From NCBI RefSeq assembly GCF_007990635.1, contig NZ_AP019846.1, positions 992,001 to 1,056,000 of the forward strand: a stretch of 64,000 nt of DNA, in the 5' to 3' direction. Under the pieces are notes generated by a model. The model saw only the letters and a list, made by a program, of their open reading frames with translations. It searched no databases and was not told the origin of the DNA. Shown here in pieces: positions 42,957 to 52,937 of this stretch. A program made the position numbers and the translations under genes. This DNA is from Leptotrichia hongkongensis (GTDB lineage Bacteria; Fusobacteriota; Fusobacteriia; Fusobacteriales; Leptotrichiaceae). Every line of letters begins with the position of its first letter. Position 1 is the stretch's first letter.

Positions 42957-45440
42957 ATGGGAAAAACACTTGATAACTACAAAAATTCATTTATCTATCA
43001 TATTCCTTGGGATTTCCTTCTCAATGACTTTATTCTTGTTAATAAAAATATGGGGTTTCAGGTAACTCTCAAAGTGAGAAATCACGACTTGGATTTTTTT
43101 ACTGAGGAAGAAGTGAACTTGAAAATATTGCAGTATAACAATGCGATAAAAAAATTGCCTGACAATTTTATTGTTCATTATGAAGTTCAAAGAAAGAAGT
43201 CAAGAGGATATATTGAAACAGAAATTAATGATGACTTTATACCGACAGTTCTTATAGAAAATGAAAGAAAGGATTTATTTTCAAAAGGGGAATATTTTAA
43301 ATGTGACTACTATATAACATTGACATATTTAATAGCAGAAGATGCTGAAAATAAGATAAACTCATTGCTGGCTAGTAAAAAGGAAGATGATTCAGAAGAA
43401 AAAATGGCTGAGGAAGCAGAAAGGGAATTAAAAATATTTAGACAAAAAGTAGCTTCATTTATTGCGTTATTAAAATATGCTACAACAAGCATTGAAGTCT
43501 TGCAGGGAGATGAACTTATGGCATATATGTATTCCACAGTGAATGCTGAATTTCCTGAAAAGAAGAAAATGCCTACATCTCCTCTATATCCAATTGATCA
43601 ATATTTGTCAAACTCAAGTTTTGAAAATGGAAAAGACACGAAAATACAAAGACTGACAAAGGCAAAGCATTTAAGGACAATCTCGGTTAATCTGTTTCCT
43701 GATGAGATAGAGTCAAGAGTTTTGAAAAAACTTGAAAGCCTGGACTTTGAATTTAGAATGTCGGCAAGATACATTATACTTTCACAAAATGAATCAAAAA
43801 AGATGTTAAAAAACTTCTTTATTTTTCATCAGGGAAAGCAGAAGAATTTTGGACAGTATATAACGGAAGCTATAACTAAAAAGCCTTCATTTAACATTGA
43901 TGAGCTGGAATTGGCAAAAACAGAAGAAGCCAAAATGGCTTTAAATGAATTTAAGGAAGGCGGAATGAGTTATGGATATTACACATTTACCATAATACTT
44001 GCTGATGAAGATATAAAAAGGCTTGAAGATAATGCACTTAAAATAGTAACAATATTTGATGAGCAGGATTTTACTTGCTCGATTGACAAGTACAATATTT
44101 TCCCTTCATATTTAGGGGCTATTCCAGGAAATGTGAAGGCGAATATAAGAAAATATCCAATAAACTCAATGCTTTTAAGCTGTCTTTTCCCTACTTCATC
44201 GCTGTATCGTGGAGAGGAAGTAAATGAATTTTTTAGGGATAAGAAAAATATTACAGGTGTTCCGCTTATGATGACTAAAACAGATTTGAACGATATATTT
44301 TACTTTAATCTTCATATAAAGGATGCGGCACATACGCTTATAGCGGGTCCAACAAGGTCAGGAAAATCAGTATTATTGGGAATGCTGGTGGCTGAACTTA
44401 AAAAATATCCTAATGCACAGGTATTCTTTTTTGATAAAGGTGGCTCAATACGTGTTTTAACTGCCTGTATGGGTGGAAAATTTTATGACTTGGGAAAAGG
44501 TGGAGATAATGATTTGGCATTTCAGCCACTAGCAAATATTCATATCGAAACAGAAAGAGCATTTGCAAGCAACTGGATAATTTCCCTTCTTCAGCAGGAA
44601 AATGTAATTGTAACACCTGATATGAAAAGCACAATCTGGGAAACGCTTACGACTCTTGCAAATGATCCGCCTAACAGGAGAACAATGACAAATTTTGCAT
44701 TTACAGTTATGAACAAGGAAATTCAGCAGGCACTTGAGCCATACACAAATACAGGTTCATATGGAAAATATTTCGATAATAATGAGGATAATTTTTCAGA
44801 CTCAAACTGGCAGGTATTTGAAATGGGAAGAATAATAGAAGATCCAAAAGCAACAGCTCCGATATTAAGCTATCTGTTTCATAGAATAGAAGTGGAAAAA
44901 TTAACAAAGGACTATCTAACTGCAATCGTAGTTGATGAGGCTTGGTTTGCAATGGAAAACGAAAGTTTCAGGCTTAAATTCAATGACTGGCTTAGAACTC
45001 TTGCAAAACTGAATGCCTTTATAACCTTTGCGACACAGTCGCTTGATGAAATTTCAAAATCTGAAATAACACCTGCAATAGTTGACGGATGCAAGACAAA
45101 AATACTTCTTCCTTCTCCACAAGCACAGAATTACTGGAAGGAACTTTATTCAAAATTTGGATTAAATGCAATAGAAATTGAAAGAGTTGCACGTGGACAA
45201 ATGCAGAAACAATACTTTTACAAAAGTGAGCTTGGAGCAAGGGAGTTTGAAATGGACTTAGGTAAAATTGAACTGGCTTATGTAGGCTCGGCAAGTTCAA
45301 CAGATCAGATGAAAATACAGGAAATATGTGCAGAAACAAATGATTTAAAGGAAATTAACTTAAAATGGCTAGAATACAAATTGGGTAGAAATAGTCAGGA
45401 ATTTAGAAGATGTAAGGAAATTATAAAGGGAGGTAACTAA
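42957..45440 (+). CDS. virB4: VirB4/TrbE-type conjugation ATPase
   Basis: The largest ATPase of the machine, 827 residues, drives pilus assembly and transfer. The N-terminal half is the TrbE/CagE domain, followed by the ATPase with Walker A AGPTRSGKSVLLGMLV near 463 and Walker B AIVVDEAWFAMENE near 657, with FATQSLDEI and the CKTKILLPSP motif. It starts 1 base after the previous gene. Confidence 0.94.
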   Translation: MGKTLDNYKNSFIYHIPWDFLLNDFILVNKNMGFQVTLKVRNHDLDFFTEEEVNLKILQYNNAIKKLPDNFIVHYEVQRKKSRGYIETEINDDFIPTVLIENERKDLFSKGEYFKCDYYITLTYLIAEDAENKINSLLASKKEDDSEEKMAEEAERELKIFRQKVASFIALLKYATTSIEVLQGDELMAYMYSTVNAEFPEKKKMPTSPLYPIDQYLSNSSFENGKDTKIQRLTKAKHLRTISVNLFPDEIESRVLKKLESLDFEFRMSARYIILSQNESKKMLKNFFIFHQGKQKNFGQYITEAITKKPSFNIDELELAKTEEAKMALNEFKEGGMSYGYYTFTIILADEDIKRLEDNALKIVTIFDEQDFTCSIDKYNIFPSYLGAIPGNVKANIRKYPINSMLLSCLFPTSSLYRGEEVNEFFRDKKNITGVPLMMTKTDLNDIFYFNLHIKDAAHTLIAGPTRSGKSVLLGMLVAELKKYPNAQVFFFDKGGSIRVLTACMGGKFYDLGKGGDNDLAFQPLANIHIETERAFASNWIISLLQQENVIVTPDMKSTIWETLTTLANDPPNRRTMTNFAFTVMNKEIQQALEPYTNTGSYGKYFDNNEDNFSDSNWQVFEMGRIIEDPKATAPILSYLFHRIEVEKLTKDYLTAIVVDEAWFAMENESFRLKFNDWLRTLAKLNAFITFATQSLDEISKSEITPAIVDGCKTKILLPSPQAQNYWKELYSKFGLNAIEIERVARGQMQKQYFYKSELGAREFEMDLGKIELAYVGSASSTDQMKIQEICAETNDLKEINLKWLEYKLGRNSQEFRRCKEIIKGGN

Positions 45441-45441
45441 A

Positions 45442-46173
45442 ATGAAAAAAATAATATTCTTCTTAATGGCAATAACAGTTATATCGGTAAATTCGTTTTC
45501 AGGAATACTTGGAGGAGGCAGCGGGGCTTCTGATTACTGGCAGATGAAAACATATTTTGAAAGTGTGGCAATCAATGCACAGACACTAAAAAGCCTGAAT
45601 GCACAGTTAAAGGAGATAGAAAGACAGATTGAGCTTTCAAAGAAACTGCCTGAAGCCTATCTAAAAAAATATATAAGCCAATATGATGACACGATAAAGA
45701 CATTAGTTAGAATAACAAATACCACAAAATCAACATTAAGGGACGCAAAAAGAGCTGAACTATGGTTTAAAGATGTTTATGCCGATGCTAATAACAGACA
45801 GTATATGGCTCTTCTTGACAGATTTACAAACACGCTTGACAGTCTTTCAAGGGATGCAATGAAGTCAGGCTCTATGAATGAAGTGGCAATGAAAAAAACA
45901 TCGGATAATGCAAGGATACTTATAAGAAAAACTCACGAAGCAAAAAATCCACAGCAAGTATTGGAAGTGCTATCACAATGGAGTGCCAACCTGTCAGTAC
46001 AGATGAATGCAATAGCCGATATGATTTCAACTACAAACAGACTTGACGCATTAAAGGCGGCTGAAGAAGTGCAGGCAAGGAGGGAAGCTCAAAAAAGAAG
46101 CGAATATACAAAAAACAGTTTAAACAATCATATAAAGGCAATGGAAAATGAAGTGAAGAAACATAAGAAATAA
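45442..46173 (+). CDS. virB5: VirB5/TrbJ-type minor pilin
   Basis: A 243-residue secreted protein: signal MKKIIFFLMAITVISVNSFS, a Gly-rich start (GILGGGSGASDYWQMKTYFE), then long helices (SLNAQLKEIERQIELSKKLP and SANLSVQMNAIADMISTTNR). This is TrbJ/VirB5-like, a pilus-tip or adhesion component. GGGAGG precedes the ATG. Confidence 0.8.
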   Translation: MKKIIFFLMAITVISVNSFSGILGGGSGASDYWQMKTYFESVAINAQTLKSLNAQLKEIERQIELSKKLPEAYLKKYISQYDDTIKTLVRITNTTKSTLRDAKRAELWFKDVYADANNRQYMALLDRFTNTLDSLSRDAMKSGSMNEVAMKKTSDNARILIRKTHEAKNPQQVLEVLSQWSANLSVQMNAIADMISTTNRLDALKAAEEVQARREAQKRSEYTKNSLNNHIKAMENEVKKHKK

Positions 46174-46186
46174 GGAGGAGAAATAA

Positions 46187-47656
46187 TTGGCGGCGGCAAA
46201 TTTTCAATTTGATACGGCACTGATTGAACCAATAATCAGTATGCTTGATACAGGAATGATAACTTTAATGGTTGTAATATTGACACTTGCCTCATCATTT
46301 GCTGTGCTGGATTTATCATTTACAGCCTTCTTTAACTGGTCGGAGAACATAGGCAATACACTTGTTGAAACTATAAAAAAACTTGTAAGATATGCACTTA
46401 CTTTTGGGCTTATAAAAATGTATAAGGAACTGCTGGATATGGCATACAAACTATTTTCTGACATAGGAAATTTATTTGGAGAAGGGCTTGGAAGTCCGTT
46501 AAAAGTGCAGGGCATTTGGGATAAGTTATGGGAGGAATTAAGCAAGTTTTTAAGTATAGGCTTAAAGTTTCAAGATTTTTGGGCTATTCTGTATTTTATT
46601 CTCTTTATTATTGGATTCATATTTTTAGTGTTTATAATATCCACAATAACAATAGCGATAATACAGTTCCATGTAGTTGGAAAATTGGCAATAATATATC
46701 TTGCTTGTCTACCGCTTGACGCTTTGAGCGATATAGGTAGAAAAACTTTAGGAGCAATAGTTGGTTCAGGTACTCAGCTGATGGTTGCGGTTGCACTTTC
46801 ATCTATGGGAATAAAAATATTAAAATCTTATCCTATTCCTGAAAACATAGGGGCAGAAAATAACGAGCCTCATACGATAATTATGTGGCTTGCAGTATTC
46901 ATAGCAATTTCATTTTTAATAAAGAACTATCAGAGCATAGCTTCCCTAATTTTATATGGACAAGGCGGATTAAATGGCTCACAGTTTGGTAATTTTACTG
47001 GAAATGTTGTTAGTGCAGGAGGCTCGGCTGTAGGAGGAGTTACATCTTTATTAGGAAGTGCGGCAGTTGGTGGACTAGGTGCCGCAGTTGGTGCAGTTGT
47101 TGGTGGGGTGTCTACTGGAGGAGCAGGAGCATTGGCAGGTATGAAGACAGGAGCAAAGATAGGCTCTAAAATAGGAAAATATCCTGGAAATCTGACTGCT
47201 TCGGCTGCTGAAAATGCAGGAAAAGCAATAAAAGTAATGACAATGGACTTTGATCCGATTGCTTCAGGCAGAAAAGTAAAAAATATGGCCAGCGATGGAA
47301 TTAAAAAATTTATGGGCAATAAAAAAGATGACAAGAAGGATACCGGAGAAAATAAATCACAAGAAACAGAAAATACAAACAGTAAAAATCAAAATTCTCA
47401 AAATGCAAATAAAGTAAATGAAGAAAATAAATCAGGAAATGCGGATAGAACAGCCGATACAAAAGAGGCTGAAGAAAAGATGAGAAGTGATAACAGCAAG
47501 ACAGCTTCGAATAAGGATTCTCAAAAACAGACAAATGAGAGAAATAAAGACACGCAAAAACATTCAGAAAATACAAAAACAAAAGAAACTAAGAATAGTA
47601 ACAGCGAGACTTTTGCAGAATCTGAAATGAGGAGAGAAAAGGACAGCGAGGAATAA
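46187..47656 (+). CDS. virB6: VirB6/TrbL-type inner-membrane channel protein
   Basis: A 489-residue protein with about seven membrane helices (MITLMVVILTLASSFAVLDL to VAVALSSMGIKIL), the VirB6/TrbL core. After residue 270 a Gly/Ala-rich segment (AAVGGLGAAVGAVVGGVSTG) leads into a hydrophilic tail rich in Asn, Lys and Asp (KDSQKQTNERNKDTQKHSEN). It starts with TTG. Two further VirB6-like domains occur downstream in hydrolase fusions. Confidence 0.87.
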   Translation: MAAANFQFDTALIEPIISMLDTGMITLMVVILTLASSFAVLDLSFTAFFNWSENIGNTLVETIKKLVRYALTFGLIKMYKELLDMAYKLFSDIGNLFGEGLGSPLKVQGIWDKLWEELSKFLSIGLKFQDFWAILYFILFIIGFIFLVFIISTITIAIIQFHVVGKLAIIYLACLPLDALSDIGRKTLGAIVGSGTQLMVAVALSSMGIKILKSYPIPENIGAENNEPHTIIMWLAVFIAISFLIKNYQSIASLILYGQGGLNGSQFGNFTGNVVSAGGSAVGGVTSLLGSAAVGGLGAAVGAVVGGVSTGGAGALAGMKTGAKIGSKIGKYPGNLTASAAENAGKAIKVMTMDFDPIASGRKVKNMASDGIKKFMGNKKDDKKDTGENKSQETENTNSKNQNSQNANKVNEENKSGNADRTADTKEAEEKMRSDNSKTASNKDSQKQTNERNKDTQKHSENTKTKETKNSNSETFAESEMRREKDSEE

Positions 47657-47721
47657 AATATGTAAGGACAATGACAATAGAATATTAATCTAGTCTTTAG
47701 AGAAAGAATTTTAAATAAAAT

Positions 47722-47749
47722 TTGAAAAAAATCTTAAATATGGTATACT
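47722..47749 (+). promoter_or_regulatory. promoter of the AbiE-like toxin-antitoxin pair
   Basis: TTGAAA and TATACT with a 16-base spacer ending TGG (extended -10). The long leader (about 200 bases) shows no other feature. Confidence 0.5.
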
Positions 47750-47950
47750 TACATTAGAGAAATAACTAAAAATTTGTTCAAAATAATACTAAAATTATAA
47801 AATCAATTTTAAAGCGGTTAAGAGTTCCATATACGCAATTTGATTTTTTTTGGTATAAAACTTCAAACATTACATAAAAACTGTTTTAAATCAAAGATAT
47901 GAAGGACATTTTTTTAGAAAAAGTTTAAAAAATTTAAATGAGGTGGGAAG

Positions 47951-48427
47951 ATGGAATTATATGAAAGAATAATACCAAAAACTTCTTCAACAAGTTATAT
48001 ATCCGGATGGGAAGCATTGAATATTCCTGATGAAAATAGAAATACTGCTGATTGGCATCCAAGAACTTATTTATTTTCTTATGATAAAGACAAGGCAATA
48101 AATCTGTATAACACGACAAATATTTTAGGAAATTCTGGAATAAAGAAAAGAACAATAGATTATCCAAGTAAAAGGGAAGTATATATTGCTAATTTTCCAA
48201 GAGCGATTGCAGATTTGGTATTAACAATGAAGGATTATCAGTTACCTTCGCTTCATAACTGCTGCAGTGATTTTTTAAATGAAGATGAAACGGAACAGCT
48301 TTATCAGTATCTGAGAAGTATAAAGGATAATCCAAGAGTGGATGAGTTTCTTAAATATGAATTTACTGTAAGATATTTTAATGATAAGGAGCTTTATGAT
48401 GAAAGAGTGGCAGAAGGACAGAATTGA
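47951..48427 (+). CDS. antitoxin-like partner of an AbiEii toxin
   Basis: A 158-residue protein of unknown family (SGWEALNIPDENRNTADWHP, DYPSKREVYIANFPRAIADL). It overlaps the toxin-type nucleotidyltransferase gene and carries its ribosome site, the arrangement of type IV toxin-antitoxin pairs. GAGGTGGG precedes its ATG. It may be the antitoxin or an adaptor. Confidence 0.6.
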   Translation: MELYERIIPKTSSTSYISGWEALNIPDENRNTADWHPRTYLFSYDKDKAINLYNTTNILGNSGIKKRTIDYPSKREVYIANFPRAIADLVLTMKDYQLPSLHNCCSDFLNEDETEQLYQYLRSIKDNPRVDEFLKYEFTVRYFNDKELYDERVAEGQN

Positions 48428-49109
48428 TATAATAAAAAAAATTTTACCAAAATTAGGTGAAAATTATGTTTTAAAAGGTGGAACAGCTTTATTATTATAT
48501 TACGGATTAGATCGTTTTTCAGAAGATGTTGATTTGGATTCAATTAGTGGAAATATGAATATACTGAATAAATTAAAAACTATTGGACAGAATAAATGGA
48601 ATATGAGCATAAAAAAAGATACAGGAACAGTTTTTAGAGTAATGGTTGATTACGGAGCAACGAATAACTATGGAGATTATCCTTTAAAAATTGAAATTTC
48701 TTCCCGAAATAAAAAATTTTTACAATCTAAAATTTATGATTATAAAAATATTGCAGGAGTTAATGTCTATTCATTAGATGAAATTTTAAAGATGAAAATA
48801 AGAGCATTTAATGATAGGGATAAAATAAGAGATTTTTATGATTTGTCCTATTTTTTGAAAAAACAGCCTGAAAAATTTACAAAAGATATGCTGTTAGACT
48901 TTAAAGAGCGTATGGATTATAAAAATTTGGATACCTTATCATATTTATTAAAGGAAGAATTTGAAAAAAATGAATTAAAGGATATTTCAAAAAATTCAGA
49001 AGAAATAGTTTTAGAAACATATGATAAGATTGAAAATTTAGTTATCAATTATTCTAAAAATAAAAATTTGGAATTAAATTCTGAAAAGAATAAAGAAATG
49101 GAAAGATAA
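48396..49109 (+). CDS. AbiEii/AbiGii-type nucleotidyltransferase toxin
   Basis: A 237-residue nucleotidyltransferase with LKGGTALLLYYGLDRFSEDV followed by DLDS, the polymerase-beta-like GG-(x)n-DxD motif, then YPLKIEISSRN and MKIRAFNDRDKIRDFYDLSY, typical of AbiEii. These toxins modify tRNA or block growth, giving phage abortive infection or element maintenance. ATG 48396 (or 48399) follows AAGGAG inside the partner gene; 32 bases overlap. Confidence 0.82.
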   Translation: MMKEWQKDRIDIIKKILPKLGENYVLKGGTALLLYYGLDRFSEDVDLDSISGNMNILNKLKTIGQNKWNMSIKKDTGTVFRVMVDYGATNNYGDYPLKIEISSRNKKFLQSKIYDYKNIAGVNVYSLDEILKMKIRAFNDRDKIRDFYDLSYFLKKQPEKFTKDMLLDFKERMDYKNLDTLSYLLKEEFEKNELKDISKNSEEIVLETYDKIENLVINYSKNKNLELNSEKNKEMER

Positions 49110-49147
49110 ATAAATTTTAAATATGAACGATATAAGGAGTGGTAATA

Positions 49148-49204
49148 ATGAAAATATTTAGACAAGAAGTAAAAGAGATATTGAATATAAGGAAAACAAG
49201 GTGA
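49148..49204 (+). CDS. possible 18-residue basic peptide
   Basis: ATG at 49148 after AAGGAG reads MKIFRQEVKEILNIRKTR and ends 7 bases before the secreted protein gene. Leader peptide or chance. Confidence 0.3.
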   Translation: MKIFRQEVKEILNIRKTR

Positions 49205-49211
49205 TGGCGAA

Positions 49212-49577
49212 ATGAAAAAATCTATTTTTTTATTAATGTTATTGTCTAGTATGATTGCTTTTTCTGAAAAATTAACGACGAATGGAAAAGATAATTTAGA
49301 TAAATTGAAAGGTAACTGGGATTCGATACAAGCAACTATTTCGAATACTCCAAAAGGCTGGTATATTTTATCTTATGATGAACCAGATTATAAGTTATAT
49401 AGATTTAAACCTGGAGTTTTATATTTTAATCCAAGTGATAAATATAATAAAGCTAGTAATATTTATATTGCGTGGGATACAAAATATAAAACGCTTGTTA
49501 CAGTCGATAAAAACTTAAATATAATAAAAAGAGAAAAAAGGCATGTAGATTGTTTGCACAATAATACTTGTAACTAA
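49212..49577 (+). CDS. small secreted protein, cassette copy 1
   Basis: A 121-residue protein with a signal peptide (MKKSIFLLMLLSSMIAFSEK) and a beta-rich mature part. Its end, IYIAWDTKYKTLVTVDKNLN, is paralogous to the protein at 51119. It is the first gene of a duplicated two-gene cassette with a VirB6-hydrolase fusion. It may be secreted to the periplasm as an inhibitor, immunity or channel accessory protein; none is shown. Confidence 0.7.
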   Translation: MKKSIFLLMLLSSMIAFSEKLTTNGKDNLDKLKGNWDSIQATISNTPKGWYILSYDEPDYKLYRFKPGVLYFNPSDKYNKASNIYIAWDTKYKTLVTVDKNLNIIKREKRHVDCLHNNTCN

Positions 49578-49592
49578 ATTGTAAAATATATA

Positions 49593-49627
49593 AGGGCTAG
49601 AAAAATATTCTAGTTCTTTTTTTTTTT
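49593..49627 (+). terminator. intrinsic terminator within the cassette
   Basis: AGGGCTAGAA and TTCTAGTTCT (10 bp with two G-T) followed by eleven T. It separates the small secreted gene from the first fusion gene. Confidence 0.7.
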
Positions 49628-49648
49628 GCAATTTTTGAAAGGAGAATT

Positions 49649-51097
49649 ATGAAAAAATTTATATTTTCAATATTCTTGCTAGTTGGAACCTTAATATTTG
49701 CTAATAAAGGAACATATGATGTAACAAAGTATAGACAAGATGTTGTAAATTATGCGATGTCTAATTTAGGAAGACCTTATAGCAATGATCGTAGAATGAA
49801 TAATGGATGGTTTGACTGTTCAAGTTATATTAACAGGGGAGCAGTTTCAGCAGGAATGAAAGGAGGAGTAGATGGAAAATCTGGAAGTTCTGGAACTACA
49901 GCTACGATAAGAGCTTCAGGCTCTGTTTCTAAAATTTCGTTTGACAAATTAAAATCAGGAGATACTTTGAATTTTGCACCACGTGGTGCTAAAGGTATGG
50001 GGCATGTAGGATATATAATTGAAAATTTAGGAAATGGAAAATTTAAAATGGCACATGCCTCCAGTAGCAGAGGAACAGTTGTAGATATTATTGATTTGAG
50101 TGGTTCAGGATATTGGGCAAAAAGATATATTGGTGCAACAAGTGCTGAACAGGTATTAATAAATAATGGATATACACCAGTAAATTCAGATGGTACAGTT
50201 GCAATACCTCCAGCTGGTTCAGCAGTAGGAGCAGGTGCAGGATATTCAGGAAATAATATTTCGTCTGCCGCTACAAAATCGTCTTTAATGGTGGACTGGG
50301 ATACAATTCAAAATGATTTTGTACAAATGATAGATGAAGGGTTGGGAAAATTGACTCCTGGATTGCTAGTTCTTTTAAGTGTATTGACAGTACTTGAAAT
50401 AATGTGGGTTTTGTATGGCTATATAGCTAAAAATTCAATAGAAAATGTATGGCTGTCATTAATAAGAATCGCTATAAGATTCTCTGTATTAGCATATTTT
50501 ATACCAAATGCAATTAAGTTAATTAATATGGGATATGAAATATTTTCAGGAATTGGCTCATATTTTATGGGAAATAGCGGAACTGTAACTTTAAACAGTA
50601 TATGGGCGGTAGCAGGGAGAGAGGCTGCGAAAGTTTTAAAAATTATAGGAGAATCAAATTTTAATTTTTGGAATTTGGTTACTAATCAACAATTATTCTT
50701 TGAAGAACTGGCTAAAATAGTACTGCTATTTGGAATAATATTGTTAATATACTATTTTGTAATTAGAATACTGTTTCATATGTTAATGGCAGTATTGCAA
50801 TTTAGAATGGCATTAGGGCTATCGTGGATATTTTTGCCTTTTGATGTAAATTCGATTACAAAAAGGGATTTAGGAAATAAGGCTTTAACAACATTTTTTC
50901 TTGCAGGAACTAAAATTGTCGTAGTAATGGCAATGTCAGGAATAATATTTAAGAATCTAGATACAACAAGTTTTGGGGAAATAACTTTTAAGGAACTTGA
51001 ATTTCAGTCAATATTTCTTTATATAACAGTAGGAATGGTAATGGCTTTTGTAATGAATAAAGTTGATGATATAGTAATAACTCTTGCAAGAAATTAA
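49649..51097 (+). CDS. NlpC/P60 hydrolase fused to a VirB6/TrbL-like membrane domain
   Basis: A 482-residue fusion. Residues 1-18 are a signal or anchor (FIFSIFLLVGTLIFA). Residues about 25-165 are an NlpC/P60 peptidase with Cys in GWFDCSSYINRG, His in GMGHVGYIIE and a third polar site in MAHASSS. After a short linker, residues about 205-482 form five to six helices related to VirB6 (TPGLLVLLSVLTVLEIMWVL, RMALGLSWIFLPFDVNSITK). It would hold a peptide-cross-link hydrolase at the channel. Confidence 0.8.
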   Translation: MKKFIFSIFLLVGTLIFANKGTYDVTKYRQDVVNYAMSNLGRPYSNDRRMNNGWFDCSSYINRGAVSAGMKGGVDGKSGSSGTTATIRASGSVSKISFDKLKSGDTLNFAPRGAKGMGHVGYIIENLGNGKFKMAHASSSRGTVVDIIDLSGSGYWAKRYIGATSAEQVLINNGYTPVNSDGTVAIPPAGSAVGAGAGYSGNNISSAATKSSLMVDWDTIQNDFVQMIDEGLGKLTPGLLVLLSVLTVLEIMWVLYGYIAKNSIENVWLSLIRIAIRFSVLAYFIPNAIKLINMGYEIFSGIGSYFMGNSGTVTLNSIWAVAGREAAKVLKIIGESNFNFWNLVTNQQLFFEELAKIVLLFGIILLIYYFVIRILFHMLMAVLQFRMALGLSWIFLPFDVNSITKRDLGNKALTTFFLAGTKIVVVMAMSGIIFKNLDTTSFGEITFKELEFQSIFLYITVGMVMAFVMNKVDDIVITLARN

Positions 51098-51118
51098 AAT
51101 TTAATGGAGGTAAAATTT

Positions 51119-51469
51119 ATGAAGAAAATAATTTTAGTAATGATATTTGTTTTTGGGATATTGGGATTTTCAGAAAAACTTCATACTGATGGAAAATTTC
51201 ATGAAAAGGAACTTATAGGTGAATATAAAGGTATGCTTGAAATAAAATGGAAAAATGGGGAACTGTATCTTTATCATAATTGGGATACCCCTAAATTATT
51301 GGCAAAATTAGTAAAATTAAAAAATGGAGTTTTCAGAGTGGATTATTATAATAAAAGGGCTTATCCACAAAAGGTATATTATACAGCTTGGGATATAAAG
51401 TACAAGACAATGGTTGATGTAGATGATAAATTAAATATCATTTATAATAATTACCAAAAATTTAAGTAG
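51119..51469 (+). CDS. small secreted protein, cassette copy 2
   Basis: A 116-residue protein with signal MKKIILVMIFVFGILGFSEK and the end VYYTAWDIKYKTMVDVDDKL, paralogous to the protein at 49212 (FSEKL-T-G at the start of both mature parts). ATG 51119 follows GGAGGTAAAATTT. It precedes the second VirB6 fusion exactly as copy 1 precedes the first. Function unknown. Confidence 0.7.
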   Translation: MKKIILVMIFVFGILGFSEKLHTDGKFHEKELIGEYKGMLEIKWKNGELYLYHNWDTPKLLAKLVKLKNGVFRVDYYNKRAYPQKVYYTAWDIKYKTMVDVDDKLNIIYNNYQKFK

Positions 51470-51484
51470 AAAGTGATGATTAGG

Positions 51485-52921
51485 ATGAAAAAAATAGTGA
51501 TAATTTTACTTTTTCTTCTGTCTTTTTTAACTTTTTCTGCAAATAATGAGGCAATGATAAACTACATAATAAAGTCTTCAGGTGGAAAAACAAGTAGAAG
51601 CGATGCTCAGAAAATAGTGAATACAGTAAATCGGGTATCTTCTCAGTATAATTTCCCTCCAGCATATATATATGGAATTATTGAAGCGGAATCTAATTTT
51701 AGAAATTTACCTGCAAATAGGGCAGATGCACGTGGCGTAATGCAGGTAACTCCAGGTACTTCAGCTGCACAAGTGGGATGTACAGGAAATTTATACAATA
51801 TTGAATACAACATTGAGTGTGGTGTAAAATATTTTGACTGGATGAGAAAAAATGCTTCGCATTATGGAATAAAAAATTTATCTGATTTGGCGGCCGCATA
51901 TAACTGTGGACCAGGATGTTTTAAGTCAGGCAGATGGAAAAATGTCAGTGAAACAACAAACTATATTAAAAAAGTTCCTGCTTATGGAAATAAGATTGCA
52001 AGCACCGCAGGGCTATCTCCACTTGATATGACACAATTTCCTGCTGGAACAGGAGGAACAGTATCAGGAAATAATATTAAAACAGCTTCAGCAAATTCTT
52101 CATTGATGGTAGATTGGGATGCGGTTCAGTCAGAAATTGCAGGAATGATAAATGATGGAATCAGTAAACTTGCTCCTGGATTATTAGTTCTGTTAAGTGT
52201 ACTCACAGTTCTTGAAATAATGTGGATTCTATATGGCTATATAGTAAAAAATGTATTGGAAAATTTATGGATGTCCTTACTCAGAATAATGATAAGATTT
52301 TCAATACTGGCATATGTTATACCTAACGCAATTTCATTAATTGATATGGGATATGGAATATTTTCTGGAATTGGCTCATATTTTATGGGAAACAGTGGAG
52401 GAACTGTAACTTTAAACAGCATATGGGCAATAGCTGGAAGGGAAATAGGGAAAATCTTAAAGATTATTAATGAATCAAACTTTAATTTTTTCAATATTGT
52501 TACTGATTCAAGGCTATTTTTTGAAGAACTTGGGAAAATGTTATTGTTAATAGGGGTTATTATTCTTGTATATTATTTCGTGGTAAGAATAATATTTGAA
52601 ATGATGATGGCAGTATTGCAGTTTAGAATGGCATTGGGATTATCCTGGATATTTTTGCCTTTTGATGTAAATTCGATTACAAAAAGGGACTTAGGAAATA
52701 AATCATTGACAACACTGTTTCTCACAGGAACTAAAATAGTTGTAATAATGGCACTGGGAGGAATAGTATTTAAAAACTTGGATGCGGCAGGATTTGGGGA
52801 AGTTACTTTTAAGGAATTGAAATATGAAACTATATTTTTGTTTATCACAGTAGGAATGGTAATGGCTTTTGTAATGAATGAAGCAGATAAGATAACAACA
52901 ACACTTGCCAAAGGAAATTAA
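51485..52921 (+). CDS. lytic transglycosylase fused to a VirB6/TrbL-like membrane domain
   Basis: A 478-residue fusion. A signal (IVIILLFLLSFLTFSA) precedes a VirB1/SLT-type transglycosylase: catalytic Glu in YGIIEAESNFRNLP, ARGVMQVTPGTSA and DLAAAYNCGPGCF. Residues about 200-478 are the same VirB6-like domain as in the gene at 49649, almost identical in stretches (RMALGLSWIFLPFDVNSITK). It would cut glycan strands at the channel. ATG 51485 is preferred; an ATG at 51476 and a GTG at 51473 are alternatives. Confidence 0.8.
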   Translation: MKKIVIILLFLLSFLTFSANNEAMINYIIKSSGGKTSRSDAQKIVNTVNRVSSQYNFPPAYIYGIIEAESNFRNLPANRADARGVMQVTPGTSAAQVGCTGNLYNIEYNIECGVKYFDWMRKNASHYGIKNLSDLAAAYNCGPGCFKSGRWKNVSETTNYIKKVPAYGNKIASTAGLSPLDMTQFPAGTGGTVSGNNIKTASANSSLMVDWDAVQSEIAGMINDGISKLAPGLLVLLSVLTVLEIMWILYGYIVKNVLENLWMSLLRIMIRFSILAYVIPNAISLIDMGYGIFSGIGSYFMGNSGGTVTLNSIWAIAGREIGKILKIINESNFNFFNIVTDSRLFFEELGKMLLLIGVIILVYYFVVRIIFEMMMAVLQFRMALGLSWIFLPFDVNSITKRDLGNKSLTTLFLTGTKIVVIMALGGIVFKNLDAAGFGEVTFKELKYETIFLFITVGMVMAFVMNEADKITTTLAKGN

Positions 52922-52937
52922 AAAGAGGGAGGAAATT

